DNA from: DALYLB01 sp964468345
GTDB lineage: Bacteria; Acidobacteriota; Blastocatellia; RBC074
NCBI GenBank assembly: GCA_964468345.1
Contig: CAYXVZ010000017.1
Span: 1 to 64,000, forward strand
Reading direction: 5' to 3'
Length of the DNA: 64,000 nt
The notes beneath the pieces are model-generated. The model did no database searches and was not told the DNA's origin. It saw only the letters and a program-made list of their open reading frames with translations. Shown piece by piece: positions 27,575 through 36,397 of this stretch. How positions within the stretch are numbered: the stretch's first letter is position 1; each line of letters begins with the position of its first letter. The position numbers and the translations under genes were made by a program.

Positions 27575-29353
27575 TTAGTTCTCTGCATCGGGCGGTTCGG
27601 ACCCATAAAAGCCAGGGTTTCTCGAAAAGCCTGAAATGTTCCACCGCGTTTCGATGTTCTTGTAAAGCCGCAGCCGTGCAAAGAAATCGCTCGAACTGCC
27701 TCCGCCGAGTTTGGCGCCTTCCTGCCCCGCGATCTTCGCGCCCTCTTGTCCGGCGATCTTCGCGCCTTCCTGTCCTGCAATCTTGGCGCCCTCTTGTCCG
27801 GCGATCTTCGCGCCTTCCTGCCCGGCGATCTTCGCGCCTTCCTGTCCCGCGATCTTGGCGCCCTCTTGTCCGGCGATCTTCGCGCCTTCCTGCCCCGCGA
27901 TCTTTGTGTCCGCACCACCGAGAAATGCAAAAGCACTGGGCGTATCGGCGAAATTTTCGAAGGAAAAATATTTGTACTTTGCGCCCGGCAGCGTATAGCC
28001 GGCCGGCTCTTCGAATTTGCGGATGGCGACTTCGTTCAGATATTTCTTGAGAAATCCCGTCCAGGAGAGGCGTTTTTTATCCGCCTCTTTGGAAAAGAAC
28101 AGGCCCTCATAATTTTTCCGCGAGACTTCATAGCCCTCGCGCGACCAAGGAAAGAAGACGGAGATGCCATTTGAGTATTGATACGCGCCGCCGCTGAAGC
28201 CGGACAGAAGCACGGCTTCTTTCAATTGCGCAAGCACCTTCTGGCATTCTTCCTGAACCACGCGCAGGCTTTCGACATCGTCGCCGCCGAGTTCTTCCGC
28301 CACCAGCCCGCATTCCTGATCGAGCAGTTCGCAGAAATCTCCCAGATCGACATTCGAGTCGTACATATAGGTCTGGCACTTCCAATGAACCTGGAGAATG
28401 ATTCGTTCCATTTGCCGATAAATCCGGCTGTTTTTGTCTTCAAAGCAATTCAGCAGCGCCCATGACAAGCCATCGAACGCGGAAGCCAGCGCGTTCAAGC
28501 GACACAGATCCCAGGCCGCCATATCGACCGAAATGCCGCCGACCGCATAACCATCCTGGCTGTGTATGAAATCCCGGACGAAATTTTCCGCCACCTGTTC
28601 CGTTGTGGCGTTGCCGTGGTCGCCCCGCGCCAGGCAGCCGAGGATTTTGGCATAGGTCCAGCCGGCGCTCGGGACGCTGCCCTCTGAGGCGATCATCGTC
28701 TTCGCGATGTCGTTGAACTGGTAGCCCACTTCGAGCATTCCCATCACACAGCTATCGAAGCCCAGAATGTCGAGTTTTTCGCCGAGTATGACCGTGGTTT
28801 CGCGTTCCCTCTCTTCTCCTCGGACGCCCGACCCCTTGACTCCTTCTTCCAGAAGCTTCTTCGGATCCACGATTCGCCGGAGCGTTTCGTACAGGGTTTT
28901 CATCGTCATCGTTTTTCCGGACGAATCGTCCTGAAACAAGCCGATGTCCTGAAAGCCCAGCGAGTGACCGGAAAAGATCAATGCGTACCGGCGCGCGCGG
29001 CGGCCATTGGTGATCTTGCCGTCTTGTTCGACCTCAACCCGGTTGACGCACCAGTCCACGAAATTCACAACGGATTTCCAGTCGGCGGCATTCTCGTTCC
29101 CTTTTTGTCCGCGGACCAGATAGAGCTTGTCGAGCATGTACGAGCGGTAATATTGCGCGTTCCCCGGCTCCGAGAAATCGCAATACAGCGTCGGAATCTC
29201 CCGCGCGTTGCCGTCGAAATACACCAGCAGATTCGGGCTTTCCACGCCTTCGCGGGCGACTTCCTTGATCTGTTCCAGGGCATAGGCCATGTCCACGGCC
29301 AGGTTATTGTCCCCGGCCATGTAAATCATGATCGTCCATTCTTTTTGGCTCAT
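27575..29353 (-). CDS. Clostripain-family (C11) cysteine peptidase with octapeptide repeat
   Basis: A 592-residue peptidase of the clostripain family, enzymes that cleave after arginine or lysine. It opens with EWTIMIYMAGDNNLAVDM, and the catalytic dyad is visible as His130 in ALIFSGHSLG and Cys202 in LGFDSCVMGM. Residues about 230-450 follow the family (YAVGGISVDMAAWDL, SNGISVFFPW). There is no signal peptide, unlike many secreted clostripains, so it may act in the cytoplasm. Residues 484-547 are eight perfect copies of KIAGQEGA, then KLGGGSSS and a short C-terminus. GAGGA lies upstream of the ATG. The role of the repeat is unknown. Confidence 0.9.
   Translation of the reverse strand: MSQKEWTIMIYMAGDNNLAVDMAYALEQIKEVAREGVESPNLLVYFDGNAREIPTLYCDFSEPGNAQYYRSYMLDKLYLVRGQKGNENAADWKSVVNFVDWCVNRVEVEQDGKITNGRRARRYALIFSGHSLGFQDIGLFQDDSSGKTMTMKTLYETLRRIVDPKKLLEEGVKGSGVRGEERERETTVILGEKLDILGFDSCVMGMLEVGYQFNDIAKTMIASEGSVPSAGWTYAKILGCLARGDHGNATTEQVAENFVRDFIHSQDGYAVGGISVDMAAWDLCRLNALASAFDGLSWALLNCFEDKNSRIYRQMERIILQVHWKCQTYMYDSNVDLGDFCELLDQECGLVAEELGGDDVESLRVVQEECQKVLAQLKEAVLLSGFSGGAYQYSNGISVFFPWSREGYEVSRKNYEGLFFSKEADKKRLSWTGFLKKYLNEVAIRKFEEPAGYTLPGAKYKYFSFENFADTPSAFAFLGGADTKIAGQEGAKIAGQEGAKIAGQEGAKIAGQEGAKIAGQEGAKIAGQEGAKIAGQEGAKIAGQEGAKLGGGSSSDFFARLRLYKNIETRWNISGFSRNPGFYGSEPPDAEN
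27713..27904 (-). repeat. Eight 24-bp tandem repeats encoding KIAGQEGA
   Basis: Exactly 192 bp: eight units of 24 bp. Units differ at synonymous positions (for example GCGATCTT against GCAATCTT, and CCTCTTGT against CTTCCTGC), but all eight encode the identical octapeptide. Confidence 0.95.
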
Positions 29354-29537
29354 TTGCGTGTTCCTCGTTGTACGTTTTCGCGCCAGGCGGCAGCTTTCTC
29401 AAACCTGCGGAATTGACGGGATAGATATGAGTGTATGCAACGGCCGATGTTATACTCTGATTCAGAACGGTAGTAAATGATATGTCGTGACCTGCGAAGG
29501 CGACCATCAATACACAACATTCAAGGAGACCTGATTC

Positions 29538-30764
29538 ATGCGTGCCCTGCTTGCGCTGCTGCTGCTCGCGTTGTTCGCTGTCGTTCCCGCCTCTCAACCG
29601 CAGTACGACCTGCTGCTGAAAAACGGACATGTCATCGATCCCAAAAACAATCTCAATGAAATCCGCGATGTCGCCATCGCAAAGGGCCTGATCGCCGCGG
29701 TCGAAAAGAATCTCGATCCCGCCCGCGCGAAACAGGTCGTCGATCTGAAAGGCCTCTATGTGACGCCGGGCCTTGTGGATATTCACGTGCACGTTTATGC
29801 CGGCACCGGCATGAAGGCTCTGACCGGCGACCAGAGCGTCTATCCCGACGGCTTCAGTTTTCGGGCCTGCACGACGACGATGGCCGATGCGGGCACCTCG
29901 GGCGCGCGAAATTTCGAGGATTTCAAACAGCGCGTGATCGATCGCGCCCGGACGCGCGTCTTCGCCTTCATCAATATCGTCGGCCTGGGAATGGGCGGCG
30001 GCACGGTCGAGCAGAATACCGACGATATGAATGCGCAGGCCGCCGCCGCGATGGCCGCGAAGTATCCCGACCACATTGTGGGCTTCAAGACCGCGCATTA
30101 CGCCGCGCCCGACTGGATCGCCATCGATCGCGTCGTCGAGGCCGGCCGCCTCGCGAATCTGCCCGTGATGGTCGATTTCGGCATCATCAAGCCCGAACGC
30201 CCGCACGATGAACTCTATTTGAAAAAGCTGCGGCCGGGCGACATTTACACGCACATGTATCGCAAGTTCGATCCGACGATCGACGATGCGGGCAAAGTCC
30301 GCCCGTATCTGTTCGAAGCGAAAAAGCGCGGGATCATCTTCGATGTCGGCCACGGCGCGGGCAGCCTGGTCTGGCGCTACGCCGTGCCCGCGATGAAGCA
30401 GGGCTTCGTGCCCGATTCGATCTCGACCGACCTGCACACGGGCAGCATGAACGCCGGGATGAAAGACATCGTGAATGTCATGTCGAAATTCCTGAACCTG
30501 GGCATGCCGCTGCAGGAAGTGATTTTGAAATCCACCTGGAACCCGGCCAAAGAGATTCACCGCGAGAAATACGGCCACCTGAGCGTGGGCGCTGTCGCCG
30601 ATGTGGCTGTCTTCAAACTCGAACGCGGCGACTTCGGCTTCCTCGACAGCGATAAATTTTCCATGAAGGGCAAAGAACGCCTCAGTTGCGAAATGACCGT
30701 CGCGGGCGGCTCCGTGATGTGGGACCAGAACGCGCGCGCCAGCGAACCGTGGGAGAAGAAGTAA
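29538..30764 (+). CDS. Secreted amidohydrolase/deacetylase-family metallohydrolase
   Basis: A 408-residue member of the amidohydrolase superfamily, close to the dihydroorotase-like deacetylases. Residues 1-20 are a signal peptide. Metal-binding residues are visible: His83 and His85 (DIHVHVYAG), the probable carbamylated Lys in VGFKTAHY, histidines in IYTHMYR and FDVGHGAGS, and Asp in ISTDLHTGS. AGGAG lies 10 nt before the ATG. It is divergent from the clostripain gene and is followed by a GNAT gene after a small hairpin. The substrate (an N-acyl amino acid or cyclic amide) cannot be named. Confidence 0.88.
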   Translation: MRALLALLLLALFAVVPASQPQYDLLLKNGHVIDPKNNLNEIRDVAIAKGLIAAVEKNLDPARAKQVVDLKGLYVTPGLVDIHVHVYAGTGMKALTGDQSVYPDGFSFRACTTTMADAGTSGARNFEDFKQRVIDRARTRVFAFINIVGLGMGGGTVEQNTDDMNAQAAAAMAAKYPDHIVGFKTAHYAAPDWIAIDRVVEAGRLANLPVMVDFGIIKPERPHDELYLKKLRPGDIYTHMYRKFDPTIDDAGKVRPYLFEAKKRGIIFDVGHGAGSLVWRYAVPAMKQGFVPDSISTDLHTGSMNAGMKDIVNVMSKFLNLGMPLQEVILKSTWNPAKEIHREKYGHLSVGAVADVAVFKLERGDFGFLDSDKFSMKGKERLSCEMTVAGGSVMWDQNARASEPWEKK

Positions 30765-30786
30765 TTTCAAATTTGAGATTTGAAAT
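30764..30786. repeat. 23-bp hairpin filling the amidohydrolase-GNAT gap
   Basis: Perfect 9-bp arms ATTTCAAAT and ATTTGAAAT with a 5-nt loop. The left arm begins at the last base of the upstream TAA, and the right arm ends on the base before the GNAT ATG. No room remains for a Shine-Dalgarno sequence. Confidence 0.9.
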
Positions 30787-31287
30787 ATGGCCAATACGCA
30801 AATCCAGATTCGCCGCGCGGAAGTCACGGATGCCGAGGCCGTGTGGCGATGCTTCATGACGCCGCTGGTCGTTCGGAACACACTACAAACTCCCTATCGC
30901 AGCCTGGAATCGGTGCGCGAACAACTCGTGCGAAGCGGAGAGAATGATTATCCGCTGGTGGCCGTTGTCAATGGGGAAGTCGTCGGCATGCTTGGCCTGC
31001 ACATTCGCACCAAGCCGCGCGTCCGGCATGTGGCGGACATCGGAATGATGGTGCGCGACGACTGGCAAGGCCAAGGGGTGGGATCTGCACTGATGGAGGC
31101 CGCCGTCGATCTGGCCGACAAATGGCTGCATCTGGTGCGTCTGGAGCTATCCGTTTTCGTCGACAATGAACCGGGCCTTGCGCTTTATAAAAAATTCGGT
31201 TTCGAAATTGAGGGCACGCAGCGCAAGGCCGCCTTTCGCGAAGGCTCGTTCGTCGACGTGTACCTGATGGGGCGAGTCAGGGAATAA
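30787..31287 (+). CDS. GNAT family N-acetyltransferase
   Basis: Transfers an acetyl group from acetyl-CoA to an unknown amine. The 166-residue single domain shows the acetyl-CoA-binding motif A as VRDDWQGQGVGSALMEAAVDLADKW, and ELSVFVDNEPGLALYKKFGFEIEGTQRKA as motif B, as in PhnO/RimI-like enzymes. The start ATG directly follows a hairpin, so translation may depend on coupling to the upstream amidohydrolase gene or on melting of the hairpin. The stop codon merges with the next repeat (TAAATCAAAAGGC). Confidence 0.9.
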   Translation: MANTQIQIRRAEVTDAEAVWRCFMTPLVVRNTLQTPYRSLESVREQLVRSGENDYPLVAVVNGEVVGMLGLHIRTKPRVRHVADIGMMVRDDWQGQGVGSALMEAAVDLADKWLHLVRLELSVFVDNEPGLALYKKFGFEIEGTQRKAAFREGSFVDVYLMGRVRE

Positions 31288-31342
31288 ATCAAAAGGCAAA
31301 AATCAAAAGGCAAAAGTGATGAACATTTTGCCCTTTGATTTT
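31286..31342. repeat. Hairpin, ATCAAAAGGCAAAA word
   Basis: Two tandem ATCAAAAGGCAAAA units are followed by the complement CATTTTGCCCTTTGATTTT. It lies between the convergent GNAT and TIGR03437 genes and shares its word with 27450-27562. Confidence 0.85.
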
Positions 31343-31375
31343 CTGCAATTCGCGTTACAAAGCTCTCAAATCAGG

Positions 31376-33979
31376 TTAGCGGATTGCGATCGTCACCTCC
31401 TGGCTGGGGATGCCGTTGCGCGAGATCACGAGGGTGTGGGGGCCCGATGTGATGCTGGCCGGCAGGACGATGTTGAATTGATTGAGGCCGGTGAAGCCGG
31501 GCGCGCGCCCCGCGTAGTTCACCGTGACCTGCGCGCCGTCGATTGTGGCCTGCACGCCGGAGACGTTGCCGTCGACATCGGTGCCGTCCGCGCCGAGGCC
31601 CGAGCCGAAGATGGCCAGGATGTTCGGCTGCCCGTTCGATTGTTTGGCGTTAAACGGCGCGAGCGCGCCCGTGATGCCATCGACGGCGGCCGCGGCGCCG
31701 CGGCCGTTTTGCGTGGTCGTGAAGACGCCCGGCACCGCGGGCGCAAGCTGGAAGGCGCCCGCGCGGATCAGTTGTCCGTTGCTGAAAATCTCGACCAGCG
31801 CGGTCGACGACTGCACGGATGGGTTCGTTGTCGTTGCAAGCGTCCCGCGCGGCACCTGGAAATTGATCTGGTTCGGCGAGACGAAAAACAGCGGCGCGGG
31901 GATGTTGTCCACGCGAACTTCGACGCCGCCCAGCGTCGTGGGCAGCGGCTGCGTTGTCGCCGATGCCGTTGTGTTCGTCAGGCCCGCGCCGAACAGCGCG
32001 GTGATTTCGCCCGGCGTCAGCGTGGATTTGAAACTCGCCGCCGAGGCGGGCGCGATGATGCGCGAGACGCTTTGTTCGGCAAGGCCCGTATTGATGCTGG
32101 CCAGGAAATCGGTCGATTGCGCGAAATAGCTTTCCCAGGCCAGCCGATAGCGCGCGACTTTATTGAACGTCGCCTGCGAAGCCGTCGTCCCCGGTTGCAG
32201 CAACAGCACGACGGCCGCGCGGAATGCCTTTCGCGAAGTCGATGAATCGGGCGTGCGCGCGCCATTGGCTTGAATGATCTGACTGACGCTGACGTTCGTG
32301 CGCGTGCCGCTCGTCGTCACGTTCGGCGCCGGATTCGAGTTGCGCGTGCGGCCCGACCCCGAAGGATTCGAAATCACGAAGGTGTCCGGAACTTCCGAGG
32401 CGGGCCGCAGGCCCATCAGGTATTGATCCAGGCGCGAATATCCGTCAACCAGGTTGGTGGACGTGAAGGTCCCGTTGCCGTTGTCGCGCCAGACATTGCC
32501 TTCGGCGCTCGACGATCGCGGCGCGGCCGCGCTGCTGATCGTCGATTCGATGTTCATGAAAAAGCTCCAGTGCGCATCGTCGCGGCCGAGCAGGAGAAGC
32601 GGCGAACCGGGAAAGGCGACATAGGACAGCCATCGATGGCCTTGTTCCTGTCCCATGATCGAAAGCGCATGATTCGCGCCGAGAAAGCGCGTCGTCGGCG
32701 AGGCCGGATAAGACGACGAGATATTGCTGAGGTTCAAAATGCCCTGAATTCGCTGGCTGCCCGTCGAAATCGCCTCCGCGGATTCACCGGGCTGTTCGCC
32801 GATGCCGGTGGCGTCATTTCGAAGCGGCAGGTAAAACGCGAAGGCGCTTCCCAGGTCGAAATTGAAATCGGTCAGCAGGTAAATGAAATCGTAATTGTCC
32901 TGGTTCGGATGCGTGGCGTAAAAGGCCTGCGCCGCGCCGATCGTATCGACCATCAGCGAAGTCGCAAAAAATTCTCCCGTCGGACCGGTATAGGTCGCGC
33001 CATCCGGCGCATTGAGATTGAGCAGCGTCGGCGTGACTTTCGAACCGCCCGGCGTGATGCCCGCAAGCGCCTGGGACGTCAATTGCGCCGTGTCATAGGT
33101 GAAAACGATTCGCCCCGTATTGAACAGCGTGGCCTGAAAGCGATGCACGCCGCGATCAACGGCCGGGTCATTCGGAAAATCTCGAATGTTGTTCCAGGTG
33201 ACGACCACGCGATCCGCGGCCGTTCGAACATATACGCCGACGGCGCCCGTCGTGACGGAAGCTCGCGCGTCCAAATCGTGCCAGTACGGCGCAATGCGCG
33301 GCAGCCCGCTCTGAAAGTCGCCGACCGAAGCGACCGAAAGCACGGCGCTCAGATCGAAGGTCGCTTGCGAGATATTCGAGGGTCTAAAAACCAGATTGCC
33401 GTTGCTCGTGATCGCAACGCTGGAATAAAACGTTCCGAAATAATTGAAATTGAATCCCAGGTCTTGCGAAATATAGGCGTCATCGCCTGCTTCCACGCCC
33501 GGATCGGTTTTGGGATTGACCGCCGGCGAGGCCGCCAGATTCAGCTTGGTGCCGAGGTTGTTGTCGAAAGTGCCGGTGCCGGCCGTAATCGTATAGCCGC
33601 CCGCGAAGGGCGTGAACTGGATCGTGCGGTTCCCGAGGTCGAAGGCGTTCGCCGGAATGATCGCGCGCGGATCGCCGGCGAGGACGGAAATATCGTTGAT
33701 ATCCTGATTCAATTCCGATAGCGAAAGCATTTCCGACCGAAGTTCGGCGGATGCCTGCAAACGCTGGACGTTGATGTCGTGCCAGACAATGGCGTCGCGA
33801 ATCAATTGCTGGCGGCTGAGGCCGAGCTTGCGCCCTTCGTCTTCATCATGAAACGCCGCGGCCCGAAATTGCGTCGGGCGAAGCTGAGTGGCGGAAGGTG
33901 AAACGAGCAGAGCGGCGAGCAATACGAGAACTGTCGAGGCGACAATTCGTCGCCCATGGCTGCGAAAACGCAAAAGCAT
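31376..33979 (-). CDS. Large secreted protein with NIDO-like region and TIGR03437 C-terminus
   Basis: An 867-residue exported protein. Residues 1-30 are a signal peptide. Residues about 130-330 resemble a nidogen-like beta domain (SQDLGFNFNYFGTFYSSVAITSNG and RIVFTYDTAQL, quoted in part). The middle has GQEQGHRWLSYVAF, which looks like a divergent zinc-peptidase helix but lacks a full HExxH. From about residue 650 comes the beta-sandwich C-terminal domain TIGR03437, almost restricted to Acidobacteriota (LFFVSPNQINFQVP, ILAIFGSGLGADGTDVDG, GLNQFNIVLP). GGAGGA precedes the ATG. It stands alone between convergent and divergent neighbours. The role is probably at the cell surface or extracellular; a peptidase-like function is only a suggestion. 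Confidence 0.82.
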   Translation of the reverse strand: MLLRFRSHGRRIVASTVLVLLAALLVSPSATQLRPTQFRAAAFHDEDEGRKLGLSRQQLIRDAIVWHDINVQRLQASAELRSEMLSLSELNQDINDISVLAGDPRAIIPANAFDLGNRTIQFTPFAGGYTITAGTGTFDNNLGTKLNLAASPAVNPKTDPGVEAGDDAYISQDLGFNFNYFGTFYSSVAITSNGNLVFRPSNISQATFDLSAVLSVASVGDFQSGLPRIAPYWHDLDARASVTTGAVGVYVRTAADRVVVTWNNIRDFPNDPAVDRGVHRFQATLFNTGRIVFTYDTAQLTSQALAGITPGGSKVTPTLLNLNAPDGATYTGPTGEFFATSLMVDTIGAAQAFYATHPNQDNYDFIYLLTDFNFDLGSAFAFYLPLRNDATGIGEQPGESAEAISTGSQRIQGILNLSNISSSYPASPTTRFLGANHALSIMGQEQGHRWLSYVAFPGSPLLLLGRDDAHWSFFMNIESTISSAAAPRSSSAEGNVWRDNGNGTFTSTNLVDGYSRLDQYLMGLRPASEVPDTFVISNPSGSGRTRNSNPAPNVTTSGTRTNVSVSQIIQANGARTPDSSTSRKAFRAAVVLLLQPGTTASQATFNKVARYRLAWESYFAQSTDFLASINTGLAEQSVSRIIAPASAASFKSTLTPGEITALFGAGLTNTTASATTQPLPTTLGGVEVRVDNIPAPLFFVSPNQINFQVPRGTLATTTNPSVQSSTALVEIFSNGQLIRAGAFQLAPAVPGVFTTTQNGRGAAAAVDGITGALAPFNAKQSNGQPNILAIFGSGLGADGTDVDGNVSGVQATIDGAQVTVNYAGRAPGFTGLNQFNIVLPASITSGPHTLVISRNGIPSQEVTIAIR

Positions 33980-34056
33980 AGTTCCTCCGGGATTTCTGTT
34001 TTAGATCGGGGGGAAGGTCCGGTCTGATGAAATCGTCAACGAATTGGGAGTTTGGA

Positions 34057-35922
34057 ATGAAACAACTTGTGACCCCGTCATTTTGCCTGAGCCTTATTGT
34101 CATCGCAATCGGTCTGCTCGGTCCCGCCGCGGGGCAGGACGCGCAACCGGCCTTTGAACTGACCCGCGAGATGGTTGCGATGCGGGACGGCGTGCGGCTC
34201 AACACGCATATCTTCAAACCCAAAGGGCAGAGCGGCCCGCTGCCGATTATTCTCGAACGCACGCCCTATCAGGCGCCCGCGGGCGAAAACTGGGCGCAGG
34301 GTAAATTCAAGGCGCTGGCGGCCGATGGATATATCTTCGTCTTTCAGGACATTCGCGGGCGTTATAAATCCGAAGGCCAATTCGTCATGCAGCGTGCGCC
34401 GATCTCCCTGCTCGGCGACAAAAACGATCCGCGCCGCGTCGATGAAGTCACCGACGCCTATGACACGATCGAATGGCTGATCAAAAACGTGCCGAACAAC
34501 AACGGCCGCGTCGGCATCATCGGCATTTCCTATCCGGGCTGGACCGCGGCGATGGCGACGCTCGCGCCGCATCCGGCGCTGAAAGCCGCTTCGCCGCAGG
34601 CTTCGCCGGCCGATATGTTTCTGGGCGATGACTTTCATCACAACGGCGCGTTTCGCCTGAGCTACGGCTTCGAGTACGCGACGATGATGGAAACCAACAA
34701 GGAATCGGCGCGCTTCGAGTTCGACAAATACGACACCTATGAATGGTATCTGCGCCTTGGCGCGCTCTCGAACGCGAATGAAAAATACCTGCACGGCAAG
34801 ATTCCGACCTGGAACGATTTCGTCGCGCATCCGAACTACGATCAGTTCTGGCAGCAGCAGGCGATGGCCGGTTATTTGAAAGAGGCCCGCGTTCCGTCGC
34901 TTCACGTCGCGGGCTGGTGGGATCAGGAAGATTTTTACGGCCCGATCAAAATCTATGAGACGCTGGAGCGGAACGATCCGAAGAAGATCAACTTTTTCGT
35001 CGCCGGTCCCTGGAATCACGGCGGCTGGGCGCGAGGCGACGGATCGAGCCTGGGCCGCATCAAGTTCGACAGCAATACTTCGCTGCACTACCGCGAAAAG
35101 ATCGAAGCGCCGTTTTTCGCCTACTGGCTCAAGGACAAGGGCTCGCTCGGCATCAAAGAGGCCATTACTTTCCAGACCGGCTCGAACGAATGGAAGAGCT
35201 ATGAACAATGGCCGCCGCGCAATCTCACGACCGAGCGCAAACTGTATTTCCACGCCAATGGCAAACTGTCGTTCGATGCCCCCGCGGGCGAAAACAAGAC
35301 CGCCTTTGATGAGTACGTCTCAGATCCCGCGAATCCCGTGCCCTACCGTCCGCGCCCGATCGAGCCGACCTATTACATTCGCGGATCCGGCTGGGGCGCA
35401 TGGCTGGTCGAAGACCAGCGCTTCGCGCATCTGCGGCCCGACGTGCTGAGCTGGGAAAGCGATCCGCTCACCGAGGACGTCACCATCACCGGCAACGTGA
35501 TCGCAAATCTGTTCGCTTCCACTTCCGGTTCGGATAGCGATTGGGTTGCGAAACTGATCGACGTTTATCCGCAGGAGTATGCAAAAGACCCCAAAATGGG
35601 CGGGTATCAATTGATGGTCGCGAATGATGTCCTGCGCGGCCGTTTCCGCAAGAACTTCGAGAAACCCGAACCCATTCCGCCCGGCAAGGTCGAAGCATAC
35701 AAAATTGACCTCCACCACATCGATCATCGTTTTCTCAAAGGGCATCGCATCATGGTTCAGGTGCAAAGCACCTGGTTTCCGGTCATCGATCGCAATCCGC
35801 AGAAATACGTCGCGAATATCTTTCAGGCCAAAGAGGCCGATTATCAAAAAGCCACGCAGCGGATCTATCGCTCCCGGAGCCAGGCTTCGAATCTCTCGGT
35901 GCCGGTTGCAAACGGGCATTGA
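34057..35922 (+). CDS. CocE/NonD-family hydrolase (X-Pro dipeptidyl-peptidase S15-like)
   Basis: Secreted alpha/beta hydrolase of 621 residues. The N-terminus MKQLVTPSFCLSLIVIAIGL is a signal peptide. The nucleophile elbow is GIIGISYPGWTAAMA, the acid is in VAGWWDQEDFYGP and the histidine is in AGPWNHGGW. The C-terminal third is the jelly-roll domain usual in CocE and glutaryl-acylase enzymes (GNVIANLFASTSGSDSDWVAKL). The ATG at 34057 is preferred because GGGAG stands upstream and the signal peptide then has a normal length; the frame is open to 34027. Substrates could be esters, acylated amino acids or X-Pro peptides. It is divergent from the TIGR03437 gene. Confidence 0.87.
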   Translation: MKQLVTPSFCLSLIVIAIGLLGPAAGQDAQPAFELTREMVAMRDGVRLNTHIFKPKGQSGPLPIILERTPYQAPAGENWAQGKFKALAADGYIFVFQDIRGRYKSEGQFVMQRAPISLLGDKNDPRRVDEVTDAYDTIEWLIKNVPNNNGRVGIIGISYPGWTAAMATLAPHPALKAASPQASPADMFLGDDFHHNGAFRLSYGFEYATMMETNKESARFEFDKYDTYEWYLRLGALSNANEKYLHGKIPTWNDFVAHPNYDQFWQQQAMAGYLKEARVPSLHVAGWWDQEDFYGPIKIYETLERNDPKKINFFVAGPWNHGGWARGDGSSLGRIKFDSNTSLHYREKIEAPFFAYWLKDKGSLGIKEAITFQTGSNEWKSYEQWPPRNLTTERKLYFHANGKLSFDAPAGENKTAFDEYVSDPANPVPYRPRPIEPTYYIRGSGWGAWLVEDQRFAHLRPDVLSWESDPLTEDVTITGNVIANLFASTSGSDSDWVAKLIDVYPQEYAKDPKMGGYQLMVANDVLRGRFRKNFEKPEPIPPGKVEAYKIDLHHIDHRFLKGHRIMVQVQSTWFPVIDRNPQKYVANIFQAKEADYQKATQRIYRSRSQASNLSVPVANGH

Positions 35923-35974
35923 ATCTTTCGATCCCTGGTTCGGCCGTTCAAGGAATCAAGAAAAGATAAAACAC

Positions 35975-36032
35975 CAGGAAACGAAGAGCACGAAGAAAGG
36001 TATGACGCCTTTCTTCGTGCTCTTCGTTTCTT
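35975..36032. repeat. Hairpin, AACGAAGAGCACGAAGAAAG word
   Basis: A 26-bp left arm and its complement with a 5-nt loop, about 50 bp after the CocE-like stop. Same word family as 5362-5450 and 53523-53685. The rest of the gap to 36289 shows nothing recognisable. Confidence 0.88.
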
Positions 36033-36289
36033 GCTTTGTTCCCTCGAGCAAAGAATCCACCGAAAAATGTGTCTGGGAAAGGGGCACAAGGGGGCCTTTT
36101 CTACGTTTTTGTCGGCTGGAAGGGGTTGTTCTGACGAAAATGTTGCCGAGGGCGATGAAAAGTTACGTTTCTGTTTGAAATGGCGATAAGGAGCCGTCGG
36201 CTTACAGGCACATTTTATGTCGGAGAAAAACTTTAAGTCCTAAAGAAGCCAATGCTTTGCATGCGGGGCGTCCAATCTTTTGGCGCTTG

Positions 36290-36305
36290 TGGATCGCCAC
36301 TTGCT
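36290..36305 (+). promoter_or_regulatory. Sigma-54 (-24/-12) promoter of the PII-like gene
   Basis: TGGATCGCCACTTGCT matches TGGCACGNNNNTTGCW at all fixed positions except two. GG (36291-36292) and GC (36303-36304) are separated by exactly 10 nt, the strict spacing for sigma-54. Transcription would begin near 36316, about 80 nt before the PII ATG. Confidence 0.65.
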
Positions 36306-36335
36306 TTTCCTTATGTCGATTCCAAAACAAGTAAA

Positions 36336-36355
36336 GGCGATAAAAGCTTATCGCC
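36336..36355. other. Short hairpin in the PII-like gene leader
   Basis: GGCGATAA, AAGC, TTATCGCC: a perfect 8-bp stem with a 4-nt loop, about 20 nt into the transcript predicted from the sigma-54 promoter. It could be a regulator site or an RNA structure. Confidence 0.4.
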
Positions 36356-36397
36356 AGAGAATCGCCCAAAGAGATTTATAGATTGGGGGCTTGCGGG

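Noticed and set aside
27711..27998. Plus-strand frame of APSCPAIF repeats
   Set aside because: It is the reverse-strand reading of the KIAGQEGA repeat in the clostripain-family gene, which has catalytic motifs and a ribosome-binding site.
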